Shown: piece by piece, positions 19,495-30,134 of the stretch
Layout: the number at the start of each line of letters is the position of its first letter
Numbering within the stretch: position 1 is the stretch's first letter
From: an uncultured Alphaproteobacteria bacterium
GTDB taxonomy: Bacteria; Pseudomonadota; Alphaproteobacteria; Caulobacterales; Hyphomonadaceae
Direction of reading: 5' to 3'
Assembly (NCBI GenBank): GCA_903842595.1
Contig: CAIMMO010000223.1
Span: forward strand, 1-64,000
DNA: 64,000 nucleotides
The notes under the pieces: generated by a model
The model's database searches: none
What the model saw: the letters and a program-made list of their open reading frames with translations, nothing else
Told to the model about the DNA's origin: nothing
Made by a program: the position numbers and the translations under genes

Positions 19495-21054
19495 ATGACC
19501 ACCCCCTCCACGAACAGCGCCGGCAAAGACCGCGTCTTCATCTTCGACACCACGATGCGCGATGGCGAACAATCGCCCGGCGCCTCGATGACCCTGCGCG
19601 AAAAGCTCGAGCTGGCCGAACTCCTGCAGGAGATGAAGGTCGACGTCTGCGAAGCCGGTTTCGCGGCCTCGTCCGAAGGCGACTTCCAGTGCGTCAGCCA
19701 GATCGCCGAACTCGCGAAGGACATGGCGATCTGCACGCTCGCCCGCTCCACGCTCACCGACATCGACCGGGCAGGGGAAGCGCTGCGCAAGGCGAAGGCC
19801 CCGCGCATCCACACCTTCATCTCCACCAGCCCCGTGCACATGAAGCACAAGCTGAAGATGGGTCCCAACGCCGTGCTCGAAGCCATCGGCGCATCGGTCA
19901 CTCACTCCCGCAAGTACGCGGGCGATGTGGAATGGTCGGCAGAGGACGCAACCCGCACCGAGTTCGACTTCCTGTGCAAGGCGATCGATGTCGCCATTTC
20001 GTCCGGCGCCACCGTCATCAACGTGCCTGACACGGTTGGCTATTCGCACCCCGCCGAATACGGCGCGCTGATCCGCCGCCTGATCGAGAATATCCCGAAT
20101 TCGGACAAGGTGATCTGGTCCACCCACTGCCACAACGACCTGGGCCTTGCCGTCGCCAACTCGCTGGCCGGCGTGATCAACGGCGCACGCCAGATCGAAT
20201 GCGCCATCAACGGCATGGGCGAGCGCGCCGGCAATGCCGCGCTGGAAGAATGCGTCATGGCGCTGAAAGTGCGCGGCGATTCGATGCCGTACTACACAGA
20301 GGTGGTAACGCCGAAACTCTCGCGCGCTTCCAAGATGGTCTCCTCCATCACCGGCTTCCCGGTGCAGTACAACAAGGCGATCGTCGGCAAGAACGCCTTC
20401 GCGCATGAAAGCGGCATCCACCAGGATGGCATGCTGAAGAACCGCGAGACATACGAGATCATGCAGCCGGAAGATGTCGGCGTGCCCTCCACTTCGCTGA
20501 TCATGGGCAAACTCTCTGGCCGCAACGCCTTCCGCGACAAGCTGGAGGCGCTCGGCTACGTCCTCGAACCCACCGCCCTGAACGACGCCTTCAAGCGCTT
20601 CAAGGATCTCGCCGACAAGAAGAAGCACGTCTTCGACGAAGACATCATCGCCCTCGTCGACGAACAGATGTCCGGCAAGCAGGAGCGGATCACGCTGAAG
20701 CGCCTGAAGGTGGTCGCCGGCACGGACGGTCCGCAGACCTCGGAGATCGAACTCATCATCGATGGCGAGCCGCGCGCGACAACCGCCACAGGCAACGGCC
20801 CCGTTGACGCCGTCTTCAACGGCATCCGCCAGCTCTGCCCGCACACCGCCGTGCTCGAACTCTACCAGGTCAGCGCCGTCACAGAGGGCACCGACGCCCA
20901 AGCCACCGTCTCCGTTCGCCTTTCCGAACAAGGCCTCGTCGCCACCGGCAAGGCGAGCGACCCGGACACGCTGGTTGCGTCAGCGCGCGCCTATGTGCAC
21001 GCGCTGAACAAGCTGGATGTGCGCAGGGCGAAGGCGACGGGCGCAGCGGCCTGA
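19495..21054 (+). CDS. leuA: 2-isopropylmalate synthase
   Basis: DRVFIFDTTMRDGEQSPGASMTLREKLELAELLQEMKVDVCEAGFAASSEGDF; the track ORF start at 19255 runs through the leader region, so true start is about 19495. Confidence 0.96.
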   Translation: MTTPSTNSAGKDRVFIFDTTMRDGEQSPGASMTLREKLELAELLQEMKVDVCEAGFAASSEGDFQCVSQIAELAKDMAICTLARSTLTDIDRAGEALRKAKAPRIHTFISTSPVHMKHKLKMGPNAVLEAIGASVTHSRKYAGDVEWSAEDATRTEFDFLCKAIDVAISSGATVINVPDTVGYSHPAEYGALIRRLIENIPNSDKVIWSTHCHNDLGLAVANSLAGVINGARQIECAINGMGERAGNAALEECVMALKVRGDSMPYYTEVVTPKLSRASKMVSSITGFPVQYNKAIVGKNAFAHESGIHQDGMLKNRETYEIMQPEDVGVPSTSLIMGKLSGRNAFRDKLEALGYVLEPTALNDAFKRFKDLADKKKHVFDEDIIALVDEQMSGKQERITLKRLKVVAGTDGPQTSEIELIIDGEPRATTATGNGPVDAVFNGIRQLCPHTAVLELYQVSAVTEGTDAQATVSVRLSEQGLVATGKASDPDTLVASARAYVHALNKLDVRRAKATGAAA

Positions 21055-21162
21055 GTCAGTCACTGGGCCGACGGGCAAAGCCCCGTCGGTCCAGGGACCC
21101 CCGCAACATTGACATCTACCCGCGCCTGAACCAGATACCGCCCGCTCTTGGAGGCTACACAC

Positions 21163-21186
21163 ATGAAGCTCGCGAAACCCGCCTGA
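21163..21186 (+). other. Mini-ORF MKLAKPA upstream of the ABC-F gene
   Basis: ATG preceded by a strong SD (TTGGAGG, 21149-21155), 7 codons then TGA; ABC-F ATG at 21224 in another frame and with no clear SD. Confidence 0.35.
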
Positions 21187-21223
21187 TCCCGCGCGTCGTT
21201 TCCACTCCAGCTTCCGTGTCCCC

Positions 21224-22804
21224 ATGTTTCCCTCAATCACGTTCGACCGCGTCGCCGCCAAAACGCCCGGCGATCGCACGCTGTTCGAAGACCTCACCCT
21301 CGCCATCGGTCCTGAACGGGTCGGGCTCGTCGGCCGCAACGGTTCGGGCAAGTCCACGCTCCTGTCGCTGATTGCCGGTCGGGGCGAGCCTGCGTCGGGG
21401 TCCATCACGATCGCCGGCCGTGTTGGCGAACTTGCCCAGCGCTGGCCCGACGACGCGGTCACGCTCGCCCAAGCCCTCGGCGTAGCTTCCGGCCTTGCGC
21501 GTCTTGAGCGCCTCGCCCGCGGCGAGGGCACGGAAGACGACATGGCCGACGCCGACTGGACGCTGGAGCATCGCATCGCCGAAACGCTGGCGAAGGTCGA
21601 CCTTCCCGAGGGCGATCTCACCCGCACGATCAGCGGCTTCAGCGGTGGCGAGCGCACGCGCATCGCTGTCGCTCGCCTGTGGCTGGAGGCGCCAGACATC
21701 CTCCTGCTCGACGAGCCGACCAACAATCTCGACGGGCCGGGCCGGGCGGCCATCCTCGCCCTGATCGATGAGTGGCGCGGCGCGGCCCTCGTCGCCAGCC
21801 ACGACCGCGACCTCCTCGAGCATGTCGATCGCATCGTCGAACTGACGCCAATCGGAATCACCGTTTTCGGCGGCGGCTGGTCGGCCTTTGCCGAAGCACG
21901 CGAGGCGCGTCGGGCCGCAGCGGCAGGCGCGCTCGACAGGGCGGAAGGCGACCTGAGGCGCGTGAAGGATCAGGTGCAGTTGCAGCGTGAGATGAAGGCG
22001 CGCAAGGACGCCGCGGGCAAGGCCGGGCGCGCCAAGGCGGGACAGAGCAAGATGATGCTCGACTTCAAGCAGGATCGCGCCGAAGCCTCGCAAGGCGCTG
22101 CCAATCGCCTGGCCGACCGCCAGCTCTCGGAAGCGACCGAGGCGCTGGACGAGGCCAAGGCCAGGTTCGAAGTCCTCGTCCCCCTCAACGTCATCGCGCC
22201 GAGCGTGAACCTGCCCTCGCAGAAGCTCGTTCTCCATGCCGAGGATGTGACAGCCGAAGCGGGCGGCCGCGTGTTGTTCGGTCCGCTCAACTTCAAGGTC
22301 ACTGGCCCCGAGCGCATTCACGTCGCCGGCGGAAACGGAGCCGGAAAATCCACGCTCCTGAAACTCATCACGGGCGAGCGTGCCCCTGCGTCGGGGTCTA
22401 TCCGCCGTCTCGACGGTCGCATCGCCATGCTCGATCAGCACGCCGACACGCTGGATGATTCTCGCACGCTTCTCGAAAACATGCGCGCCGCAAACCCGGA
22501 GCTCGACGACAACACGGCCTACGCCGCGCTCGCACGCTTTGCTTTCCGCAACAAGAAGGCGCACCAGGTCGTCGGCACGCTCTCCGGCGGCGAACGCCTT
22601 CGCCTCTCGATGTCCATCCTGCTCGCGAGCGCGACCCCGCCGCAACTGCTGCTGCTGGACGAGCCCACAAACCACCTCGACATCGATTCCATCGAGGTGA
22701 TCGAAAAGGCGCTCATCGCCTATGATGGCGCGATGATCGTGGTGAGCCACGATCCGATCTTCGTTCAGGCGATAGGGTGCAGCAGGGAGATCAGGCTTGG
22801 CTAG
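21224..22804 (+). CDS. ABC-F family ATP-binding protein
   Basis: Two NBDs: GRNGSGKSTLL/FSGGERTRIAVARLWLEAPDILLLDEPTNNLD and GGNGAGKSTLL/LSGGERLRLSMSILLASATPPQLLLLDEPTNHLDIDS; no TM domains. Confidence 0.92.
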   Translation: MFPSITFDRVAAKTPGDRTLFEDLTLAIGPERVGLVGRNGSGKSTLLSLIAGRGEPASGSITIAGRVGELAQRWPDDAVTLAQALGVASGLARLERLARGEGTEDDMADADWTLEHRIAETLAKVDLPEGDLTRTISGFSGGERTRIAVARLWLEAPDILLLDEPTNNLDGPGRAAILALIDEWRGAALVASHDRDLLEHVDRIVELTPIGITVFGGGWSAFAEAREARRAAAAGALDRAEGDLRRVKDQVQLQREMKARKDAAGKAGRAKAGQSKMMLDFKQDRAEASQGAANRLADRQLSEATEALDEAKARFEVLVPLNVIAPSVNLPSQKLVLHAEDVTAEAGGRVLFGPLNFKVTGPERIHVAGGNGAGKSTLLKLITGERAPASGSIRRLDGRIAMLDQHADTLDDSRTLLENMRAANPELDDNTAYAALARFAFRNKKAHQVVGTLSGGERLRLSMSILLASATPPQLLLLDEPTNHLDIDSIEVIEKALIAYDGAMIVVSHDPIFVQAIGCSREIRLG

Positions 22805-23238
22805 ACCATGTCCCGCGCCTCTTTCCGTGCTGCCTGCGCCTCTGCCGCCTGCCTCCCTCATTGTCATCCGGCGCCAAACGACGCTTGACGATATTCAGGA
22901 ACTGCCTGCTGCCGTTCATGGTTTTGCTGATCACGAAACCGGTCCCGTCGCGGAAGTTGATCCGTACGTGCGGCGGCTAGGCGTTTTCCTGCAGCCCGAT
23001 GATGTCGTCCCACACCAACCTGCAGTCGCTGTTCCGTTTGCGAAACCGCACCTCCATGCCGCTCCAGTCGCTGCGCCGGAAAAAAGCGACAAAACTCCCG
23101 AGACCAAGCCAGATCGCGATGGCGCCGAAAAGACATGCAGCGATCGAGGCGCCATCAATAGGCCTGCCGACGAGGATGCTTGACCATACGGGTGCGGCGA
23201 GGGGGCGTCACCATCGCGCTCACCACTGGCCCTGCCAT
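22791..23238 (-). pseudogene. Decayed small membrane protein gene with a C-run frameshift and in-frame TAG
   Basis: Reverse-strand frame (anchored at 23123) reads ...PLAAPVWSSILVGRPIDGASIAACLFGAIAIWLGLGSFVAFFRRSDWSGMEVRFRKRNSDCRLVWDDIIGLQENA*PPHVRINFRDGTGFVISKTMNGSRQFLNIVKRRLAPDDN; TAG at 22979-22977; C5 run at 23205-23201 separates it from upstream MAGPVVSAMVTP. Confidence 0.6.
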
Positions 23239-23386
23239 CTTCGTGAGCCTGCCGGTTTGCACAACAGTTGGCGGCGGTCGGCAGGCTTCCGGCGGTTGGC
23301 GTGCGCTTCTTGGCTGCGCCACGCCCAGGGCGTCACCGTCTCAGTGAAGATGCTGCCGATGAGCCATCTGAGGAAGTCCATTGCAA

Positions 23387-23806
23387 CTATGCCTTGACCC
23401 CACCCAGCTTGCAGATGTGCTTCCACTCACCTTCTGACACGGGCTGCACAGACAGGCGCGTGTTGTTGACCAGCACCATGTCCTTCAGCGCCGGATCTGA
23501 TTTTGCGGCGGCGAGCGTTACAGGGGTCTTCAATGGCTCAATCGCGCGAATGTCGGGCGACACCCACGGACCGCTTTCCGCGGTGGGGTCGGGGTAAGCC
23601 GCCTTCACGATTTCGCCGATGCCGACCACGGCCTTGTCGGCGTTCGAGTGGTAGTAGAACACCCGCTCGCCTGGCTTCATCGCCATCAGGTGCAGCTTGG
23701 CCCCGTGATTGCGAACGCCAGTCCACGAGGTCCCTTTCTGTCCAGCCTTCACCAGATCGTCCCACGAGAAGACGTCAGGTTCGGACTTCACCAGCCAATA
23801 GGCCAT
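23387..23806 (-). CDS. EVE domain-containing protein
   Basis: MAYWLVKSEPDVFSWDDLVKAGQKGTSWTGVRNHGAKLHLMAMKPGERVFYYHSNADKAVVGI. Confidence 0.94.
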   Translation of the reverse strand: MAYWLVKSEPDVFSWDDLVKAGQKGTSWTGVRNHGAKLHLMAMKPGERVFYYHSNADKAVVGIGEIVKAAYPDPTAESGPWVSPDIRAIEPLKTPVTLAAAKSDPALKDMVLVNNTRLSVQPVSEGEWKHICKLGGVKA

Positions 23807-23817
23807 CGCGATCTCCT

Positions 23818-25176
23818 TCAGGTCGGATGCTCAACGTCCTTGCCGTCCAGCCTCCGCGCCTCTCGCAAGCCGGGGAACATCCAGGCCCACGCTCCGGCGA
23901 CGAAGACAGCACCAACCCCGCCAATCACCACGGCTGGTACAGCGCCAACGGCGCCCACGCCAATTGTGTGCGCCATCATGCCAGCGCGGAATTCGCCAAG
24001 CTCGTTCGAGGCCGAGACAAAAACGGAGTTCACGGCGTTGACCCGTCCTCGTACCTCGTCCGGCGTCCACAGCTGCAGCAGGGTCTCGCGGATAACCACG
24101 CTTACCATGTCGACGGCGCCCAGGAGGATGAGGGCCAGGATCGAAAGCCAGGCCACGGTCGAGAGCCCGAATACGATCGTGAATGCACCAAAGAGCGCGA
24201 CACAGACGAACATGATCCGGCCGGCATGGTCGCGGATCGGGAAGGCGGCCAGCATGGCGGCTGTTGCGATCGCCCCGATCCCCGGGGCGGCGCGAAGCCA
24301 GCCAAGCCCCTCGGGCCCAAGCTTCAGAATCTCCTCCGCGTAGATCGGCAGCAGGGCGATCACGCCGCCCATCAGCACGGCAAACAGATCGAGCGAGATC
24401 GCGCCGAGAATGATCTTCTGCTTCCAGATGAAACGGAAGCCATCGAGCATGTTGGATAGCGTCGGCCGTTCCTTCGGCGGCGCCTTTGGAGGTTTCGGAA
24501 TCGCAAAGACCAGCAGCGCCCCGATGATCATGAACACAAAGGCGATCGTGTAGGCGATCTCGGGCCCATGCCCGTTCAGGAAAGCACCGAACTCCGCCTG
24601 CCCATTGCCGGCCAGCCAGCTTGCGAAGGCAGGCTCGCCCAGTCCGAGCAGCAATCCGCCTGCCGCCGGCCCGACAATCGTCGCCGCCTGCCAGGCGGAC
24701 GAGTTCCAGGTCACCGCATTGGCAAAGTCCTGGGCGGGAACGAGCGAGACGACAAGCGAAGAGGAGGCGGGACCCAGAAAGGCGCGGGCGATCCCGAAGA
24801 CGACCAGAACGCTGAGCATCAGAAAAGCAGTGATCATTCCGCTCCCGGTCAGAAGCGCCATCGCTGCAGCACAGGCGGCTGCCAGCAGGACCGAAAGCCC
24901 CATGATCATCCTGCGGCCGAACTGGTCGGCGGCCGTGCCGGTGACAAGAACGAGCAGGGCAAGCGGCAGGAACTGAACGAGACCGACGAGACCTGTATAG
25001 AGGGCTGACTTGGTCAGGGCATAGATATGCCAGATGACGGCGACGGAGAGGATCTGGGCGCCGAAGGTCGTGAAGACCCGGGCCAGGAAATACAGCACAA
25101 AGGACCGGTGCCGGAAGGCGGCGAACCTTCCTTCCGGGGGGCTGTCTGCGGCGCCATCGGCAGCTGTTTCGGTCAT
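23818..25176 (-). CDS. MFS transporter (enterobactin exporter/DHA3-like)
   Basis: 12-TM MFS: FAAFRHRSFVLYFLARVFTTFGAQILSVAVIWHIYALTKSALYTGLVGLVQFLPLALLVLVTGTAADQFGRR; start adjusted from 25248. Confidence 0.88.
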   Translation of the reverse strand: MTETAADGAADSPPEGRFAAFRHRSFVLYFLARVFTTFGAQILSVAVIWHIYALTKSALYTGLVGLVQFLPLALLVLVTGTAADQFGRRMIMGLSVLLAAACAAAMALLTGSGMITAFLMLSVLVVFGIARAFLGPASSSLVVSLVPAQDFANAVTWNSSAWQAATIVGPAAGGLLLGLGEPAFASWLAGNGQAEFGAFLNGHGPEIAYTIAFVFMIIGALLVFAIPKPPKAPPKERPTLSNMLDGFRFIWKQKIILGAISLDLFAVLMGGVIALLPIYAEEILKLGPEGLGWLRAAPGIGAIATAAMLAAFPIRDHAGRIMFVCVALFGAFTIVFGLSTVAWLSILALILLGAVDMVSVVIRETLLQLWTPDEVRGRVNAVNSVFVSASNELGEFRAGMMAHTIGVGAVGAVPAVVIGGVGAVFVAGAWAWMFPGLREARRLDGKDVEHPT

Positions 25177-25467
25177 CTGGGTGAGGGAAGGCGTTGAGGG
25201 ATTCTCATCAGTCGGTCCCCATTGGCGGCGCCGGGGTAGCGCTGGCAAGGGTCTGGGTCAAAGTTCCGGAAATCCACCCATGGAACGTAGCGTGCCGTGT
25301 GGGGCGCCCATGGTTTGGGCGTGCGGGACTCAAAAGCTCCGGATTCGGACGAACCGGCAGCTTGGGGCGGCGCCCGGAATTCGTGCGAAACGGAGCGTTC
25401 CGCCTGGCGCGATCATTATTGACAGTGCGCTATTGCGTTAGGGATTCCGAAACGCGAGACAGGTTAA

Positions 25468-26562
<1,095 letters not shown>

Positions 26563-26624
26563 GCCTCACGGGCTGAGATGCGGGACATCGGTGTCCCGGA
26601 GACGCCGGGGCCTCGGGAGCCAAG

Positions 26625-27614
26625 ATGGCCTGGTATGGCAACAGACGATCCGGTCAGCCGCGCCCCGGCGCGCGTGCGATCGTCGTTGGCCTTGGCCTGT
26701 CGATGGTTGGCGCGCTGGCGATTCAGACCTCGACCGCCGTTCGCTCCGGCATCGAAACGTCACGCAAATCGATGGACGGTACAACGGCGAACCTGGCTGG
26801 CGTTGCTTCCGGACTTGCCGGCTGGTCGTTGGGCTTTGGCAGTCAGGAAGACCAGGCCCGCATCGCTGAACTCGAATTGCAGGTCCGCGACCTTCACCGC
26901 TGGAAGGAACTTGCCGAGACCATGGCGCTTCGCATGGAGCGCTATGAAAAGCTGCTCGATCTCGTCGGCGAGACACAGGGCCAGTCGGTGACGGCGCGCG
27001 TCGTGGCCGAAGAGAACGGTCCGTTTGCCGCCTCGCGCATCGCAAACGCTGGCGCCGCCAATGGCGTGCGCGAGGGATTTGCGGCCATCAACGAGTACGG
27101 CCTTGTCGGCCGCGTCGTGCGGGTGGGCGAATACACCTCACGCATCCTGATGCTGACAGACTTCGCGAGCCGCATCCCCGTGATGGGTACCCAGTCGGGC
27201 GACCGCGCCCTGCTGGTCGGCGACAATGGCGCCAGCGCGCGCCTGCTTGAGCCCGAGACGCCCGACAAGATCATTCCAGGCGAGGTCTGGGTGACATCGG
27301 GCGACGACGGCAAGATGCCGCTCGGCGTGCGCGTCGGGGTCGCGCGGAAAGTCGGCGAGGAGTGGGTGCTTGATCTTGCGCTGCAGGCCCGGCCAATCGA
27401 TTTCGTCCGCCTTGTCCCACCGCCAGATTTTGCCGATCCTGACCTCGTGCCGCCGCTGGGCGGCGTGCAGCGAAACACCGACTCGACCCTGCGCACTGTC
27501 AGCGCCGCGCCCATCTCGCCTGGTACGTCTCCGGCGTCCGGCAGCGCTGCACCTGCTCCGCCGCCGGCACGTCCGCCCAGCGCAGCTGCGGCCGGGCAGG
27601 GAGGAGCGCAGTGA
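26625..27614 (+). CDS. mreC: Rod shape-determining protein MreC
   Basis: N-terminal TM, coiled coil, VTARVVAEENGPFAASRIANAGAANGVREGFAAINEYGLVGRVVRVG; follows mreB. Confidence 0.93.
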   Translation: MAWYGNRRSGQPRPGARAIVVGLGLSMVGALAIQTSTAVRSGIETSRKSMDGTTANLAGVASGLAGWSLGFGSQEDQARIAELELQVRDLHRWKELAETMALRMERYEKLLDLVGETQGQSVTARVVAEENGPFAASRIANAGAANGVREGFAAINEYGLVGRVVRVGEYTSRILMLTDFASRIPVMGTQSGDRALLVGDNGASARLLEPETPDKIIPGEVWVTSGDDGKMPLGVRVGVARKVGEEWVLDLALQARPIDFVRLVPPPDFADPDLVPPLGGVQRNTDSTLRTVSAAPISPGTSPASGSAAPAPPPARPPSAAAAGQGGAQ

Positions 27615-28099
27615 CGACTGCGTGGCGTCTGTGGGTTCTGATCCTTGTGGTGCTGGCGGCGCTTGCAACCGCTTTCGGCATGCGCGTCGGCCTCGGCGCG
27701 GTGTGGTGGCCGATTGCCGGACTCTGGCTCGCAGCAGGCTTTGCCGCCTTCGGACTTTCGGTCTGGGTCGCCGGCTGCCTGATCATGCTCGGCCTCGTCA
27801 TGGATTACATGGGTGAGGCGCCGATCGGCTCCTGGCCGCTTGCCCTCCTGTGCGCCTATGGCGTCGCGTTGATCGCCTGGGATCGCCAGCCGCCCATACC
27901 GGTGGTTGGGGCAGAGGCGATCGCGCTGATCGGAGGCTTCATCGCGGCCAGCCTCGCGCTCGGCGTTGCGGGCAGCATTGCCGGCCATCCCGGCTTTGCG
28001 CGCGGCGCCCTGACGGGTGATTTAATCATGACCGCGATCCTGTATCCTCTCGCACGCTTCGTGATCCTGCCTGCGAGCATCAGGGTAGCCAGACGATGA
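27611..28099 (+). CDS. mreD: MreD-like rod shape-determining membrane protein
   Basis: Multi-TM small protein between mreC and mrdA, GTG start overlapping mreC stop; assignment mainly by position. Confidence 0.75.
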   Translation: MTTAWRLWVLILVVLAALATAFGMRVGLGAVWWPIAGLWLAAGFAAFGLSVWVAGCLIMLGLVMDYMGEAPIGSWPLALLCAYGVALIAWDRQPPIPVVGAEAIALIGGFIAASLALGVAGSIAGHPGFARGALTGDLIMTAILYPLARFVILPASIRVARR

Positions 28100-28109
28100 G
28101 CCCCAGCAA

Positions 28110-30134
28110 ATGAGCAGAGACTGGAAAAACCTTTTCCCCTCGCGGCGGATGATCTTTCTCACCAGCGGCGGTGTGGTGTTCCTGGGCCTTACGGCGCGGC
28201 TGGCCGAGCTGCAGCTTTTCCGCCAGCAGGAGTTCGAGACCAAGGCGCGCGAAGTTCGTATCAAGCTTGAACCTGCGCCGCCTCACCGCGGCACGATCTA
28301 TGACCGCAACGGGCGCGAACTGGCCAGCTCGAAGCGCAACTTCTACGTCACCCTGCGTCCCGAGGTCGCCAGCATCGCGCGTGACAAGCAGACCCGGCAG
28401 GCCGAGATCGGCGACGTCATCGAACGCATCGGCAAGCTTTTGCGTCTGAGCGACGCCAAGAAGCGCTCGCTGCTCCAGGACGCGACCACGCCGCCAGCGC
28501 ACCGCGATGTGCTCGTGGCGGACGACCTGACATGGGAGGAGTTCGCGCAGATCAACGTGATGGCGCCCGAACTCAACGGCATCAGTGCGGAAGTGGGCGA
28601 GCTTCGCTCCTATCCGCTGCAGGCGGCCTTCTACCACACCATCGGCTATGTCCAGAAAGCCAACGAGGCCGACATCTCGCGTATGGTGGATGCAGAGCTG
28701 GCTGCGGCTGGCGAGACACTCGATTCACCCGAAGGCAAGAAGCGCGCGGCGGCAGTCCGGCGTCTCTACAAGCATCCAGCGATGCGCGTCGGAAAGCAGG
28801 GCATCGAGGCCTATGGCGAGATGGCGCTCAAGGGTGAGCCCGGCAACGAACGTCTGCTGCAGAACGCCACCGGCCGCGTGATCGATCGCCTGCCAAGCGA
28901 GGATCTCGCCGGCAAGCCGGGCGCTGATGTCGTCCTCTCGATCGATGCCGAGCTTCAGGCCATTGCAATCCGGCGATTCGGCATCGAAGCCGGCAGCGCC
29001 GTCATGATCGACATCGCAACCGGCGAAGTCGTCTGCATGATGTCGACGCCGTCGCCCGATCCGAACCTGTTTGTCAGCGGCATTGCATCGGGGCCGTACA
29101 AGGCCCTGCGCGAAGACGAGCGCAACCCCCTCTACCACAAGGCTTATGACGGCGTTTATCCGCCGGGATCGACCTTCAAGATGGTGGTTGCCGCCGCCGC
29201 GCTTGAAACGGGCGCGATGAAGCCGGAGGATCAGGTCAGCTGCCCCGGCAAGGCGTGGTACTACACGCGCTTCTACAACTGTTGGCGGCCCGAGGGGCAT
29301 GGGGTGGTGAACCTCCACACCGGTCTGCAGAAATCGTGCGACTGCTATTTCTATCGTGCGGCGCAGAGGACCGGCATCGAGGAGATCGCCAAGGTCGCGA
29401 AGCGTTTCGGCCTGGGTCATCGCTATGAACTGGGTATCACGGGCGGCAAGTCCGGCGTGGTTCCGAACAACGAATGGAAGCTGACGAACCCGCGCATCAA
29501 TGAAAAGTGGTACGATGGCGACACGATCAGCGCGGGCATCGGGCAGGGCTATGTGACGGCGACCCCGTTCGAACTGGCCGTCATGGTTGCGCGCATTGCG
29601 GGTGGACCGCAGATGCCGGATCCGCACATGATCGTCGGCGGCATTCGCGTGCCCGACAATACGATCACCCCGATGGGAGAGTTCAAGCCGGGCGTGCTTG
29701 AGGCCGTGCGTGCCGGCATGTTCGCGGTGACGTCCGAAGGCGGCGGCACAGCCGTGCGTTCGGGGGAACTCGACCCTGAAGGAAAGTTGCCGGCGCCTTA
29801 TACGAATGCGCGTATGGCCGGGAAGTCGGGATCTGCGCAGGTACGCGTCATCACCGCGGCCGAGCGTGACTCGCGCGGACGCGCCATCGCGAACGAAAAG
29901 CTGCCGTGGAAGCTGCGCGACCATGCGCTGTTTGTGGCCTTCGCGCCCGCGGAAAACCCGCGTTATGCAGTCTCGGTCATCGTCGAGCATGGTGGCTCGG
30001 GCTCCAGCGTCGCGGCGCCGATCGCGCGCGACCTGCTTGCCGAAGCGTTGAGGATCGACCCAGGTGCGAAGAAGGCGTTCGTGCCGCGCCCGCGTGACGT
30101 CGCCGCCGCTGAAAGCGGGAAGCGGCCGACATGA
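28110..30134 (+). CDS. mrdA: Penicillin-binding protein 2
   Basis: PPGSTFKMVVAAAALETGAM (SxxK), KSCDCYFYRAA (SxN-type region), AGKSGSAQVRV (KSG). Confidence 0.95.
   Translation: MSRDWKNLFPSRRMIFLTSGGVVFLGLTARLAELQLFRQQEFETKAREVRIKLEPAPPHRGTIYDRNGRELASSKRNFYVTLRPEVASIARDKQTRQAEIGDVIERIGKLLRLSDAKKRSLLQDATTPPAHRDVLVADDLTWEEFAQINVMAPELNGISAEVGELRSYPLQAAFYHTIGYVQKANEADISRMVDAELAAAGETLDSPEGKKRAAAVRRLYKHPAMRVGKQGIEAYGEMALKGEPGNERLLQNATGRVIDRLPSEDLAGKPGADVVLSIDAELQAIAIRRFGIEAGSAVMIDIATGEVVCMMSTPSPDPNLFVSGIASGPYKALREDERNPLYHKAYDGVYPPGSTFKMVVAAAALETGAMKPEDQVSCPGKAWYYTRFYNCWRPEGHGVVNLHTGLQKSCDCYFYRAAQRTGIEEIAKVAKRFGLGHRYELGITGGKSGVVPNNEWKLTNPRINEKWYDGDTISAGIGQGYVTATPFELAVMVARIAGGPQMPDPHMIVGGIRVPDNTITPMGEFKPGVLEAVRAGMFAVTSEGGGTAVRSGELDPEGKLPAPYTNARMAGKSGSAQVRVITAAERDSRGRAIANEKLPWKLRDHALFVAFAPAENPRYAVSVIVEHGGSGSSVAAPIARDLLAEALRIDPGAKKAFVPRPRDVAAAESGKRPT

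Noticed and set aside
19390-20931. 513-aa reverse ORF
   Set aside because: Antisense shadow of leuA.
21066-21092. CCGACGGG-CAAAG-CCCCGTCGG hairpin after leuA
   Set aside because: Could be a terminator but lacks a T-tract; not called as a feature.
21233-22867. 544-aa reverse ORF
   Set aside because: Antisense shadow of the ABC-F gene.
28725-29990. 421-aa reverse ORF
   Set aside because: Antisense shadow of mrdA.
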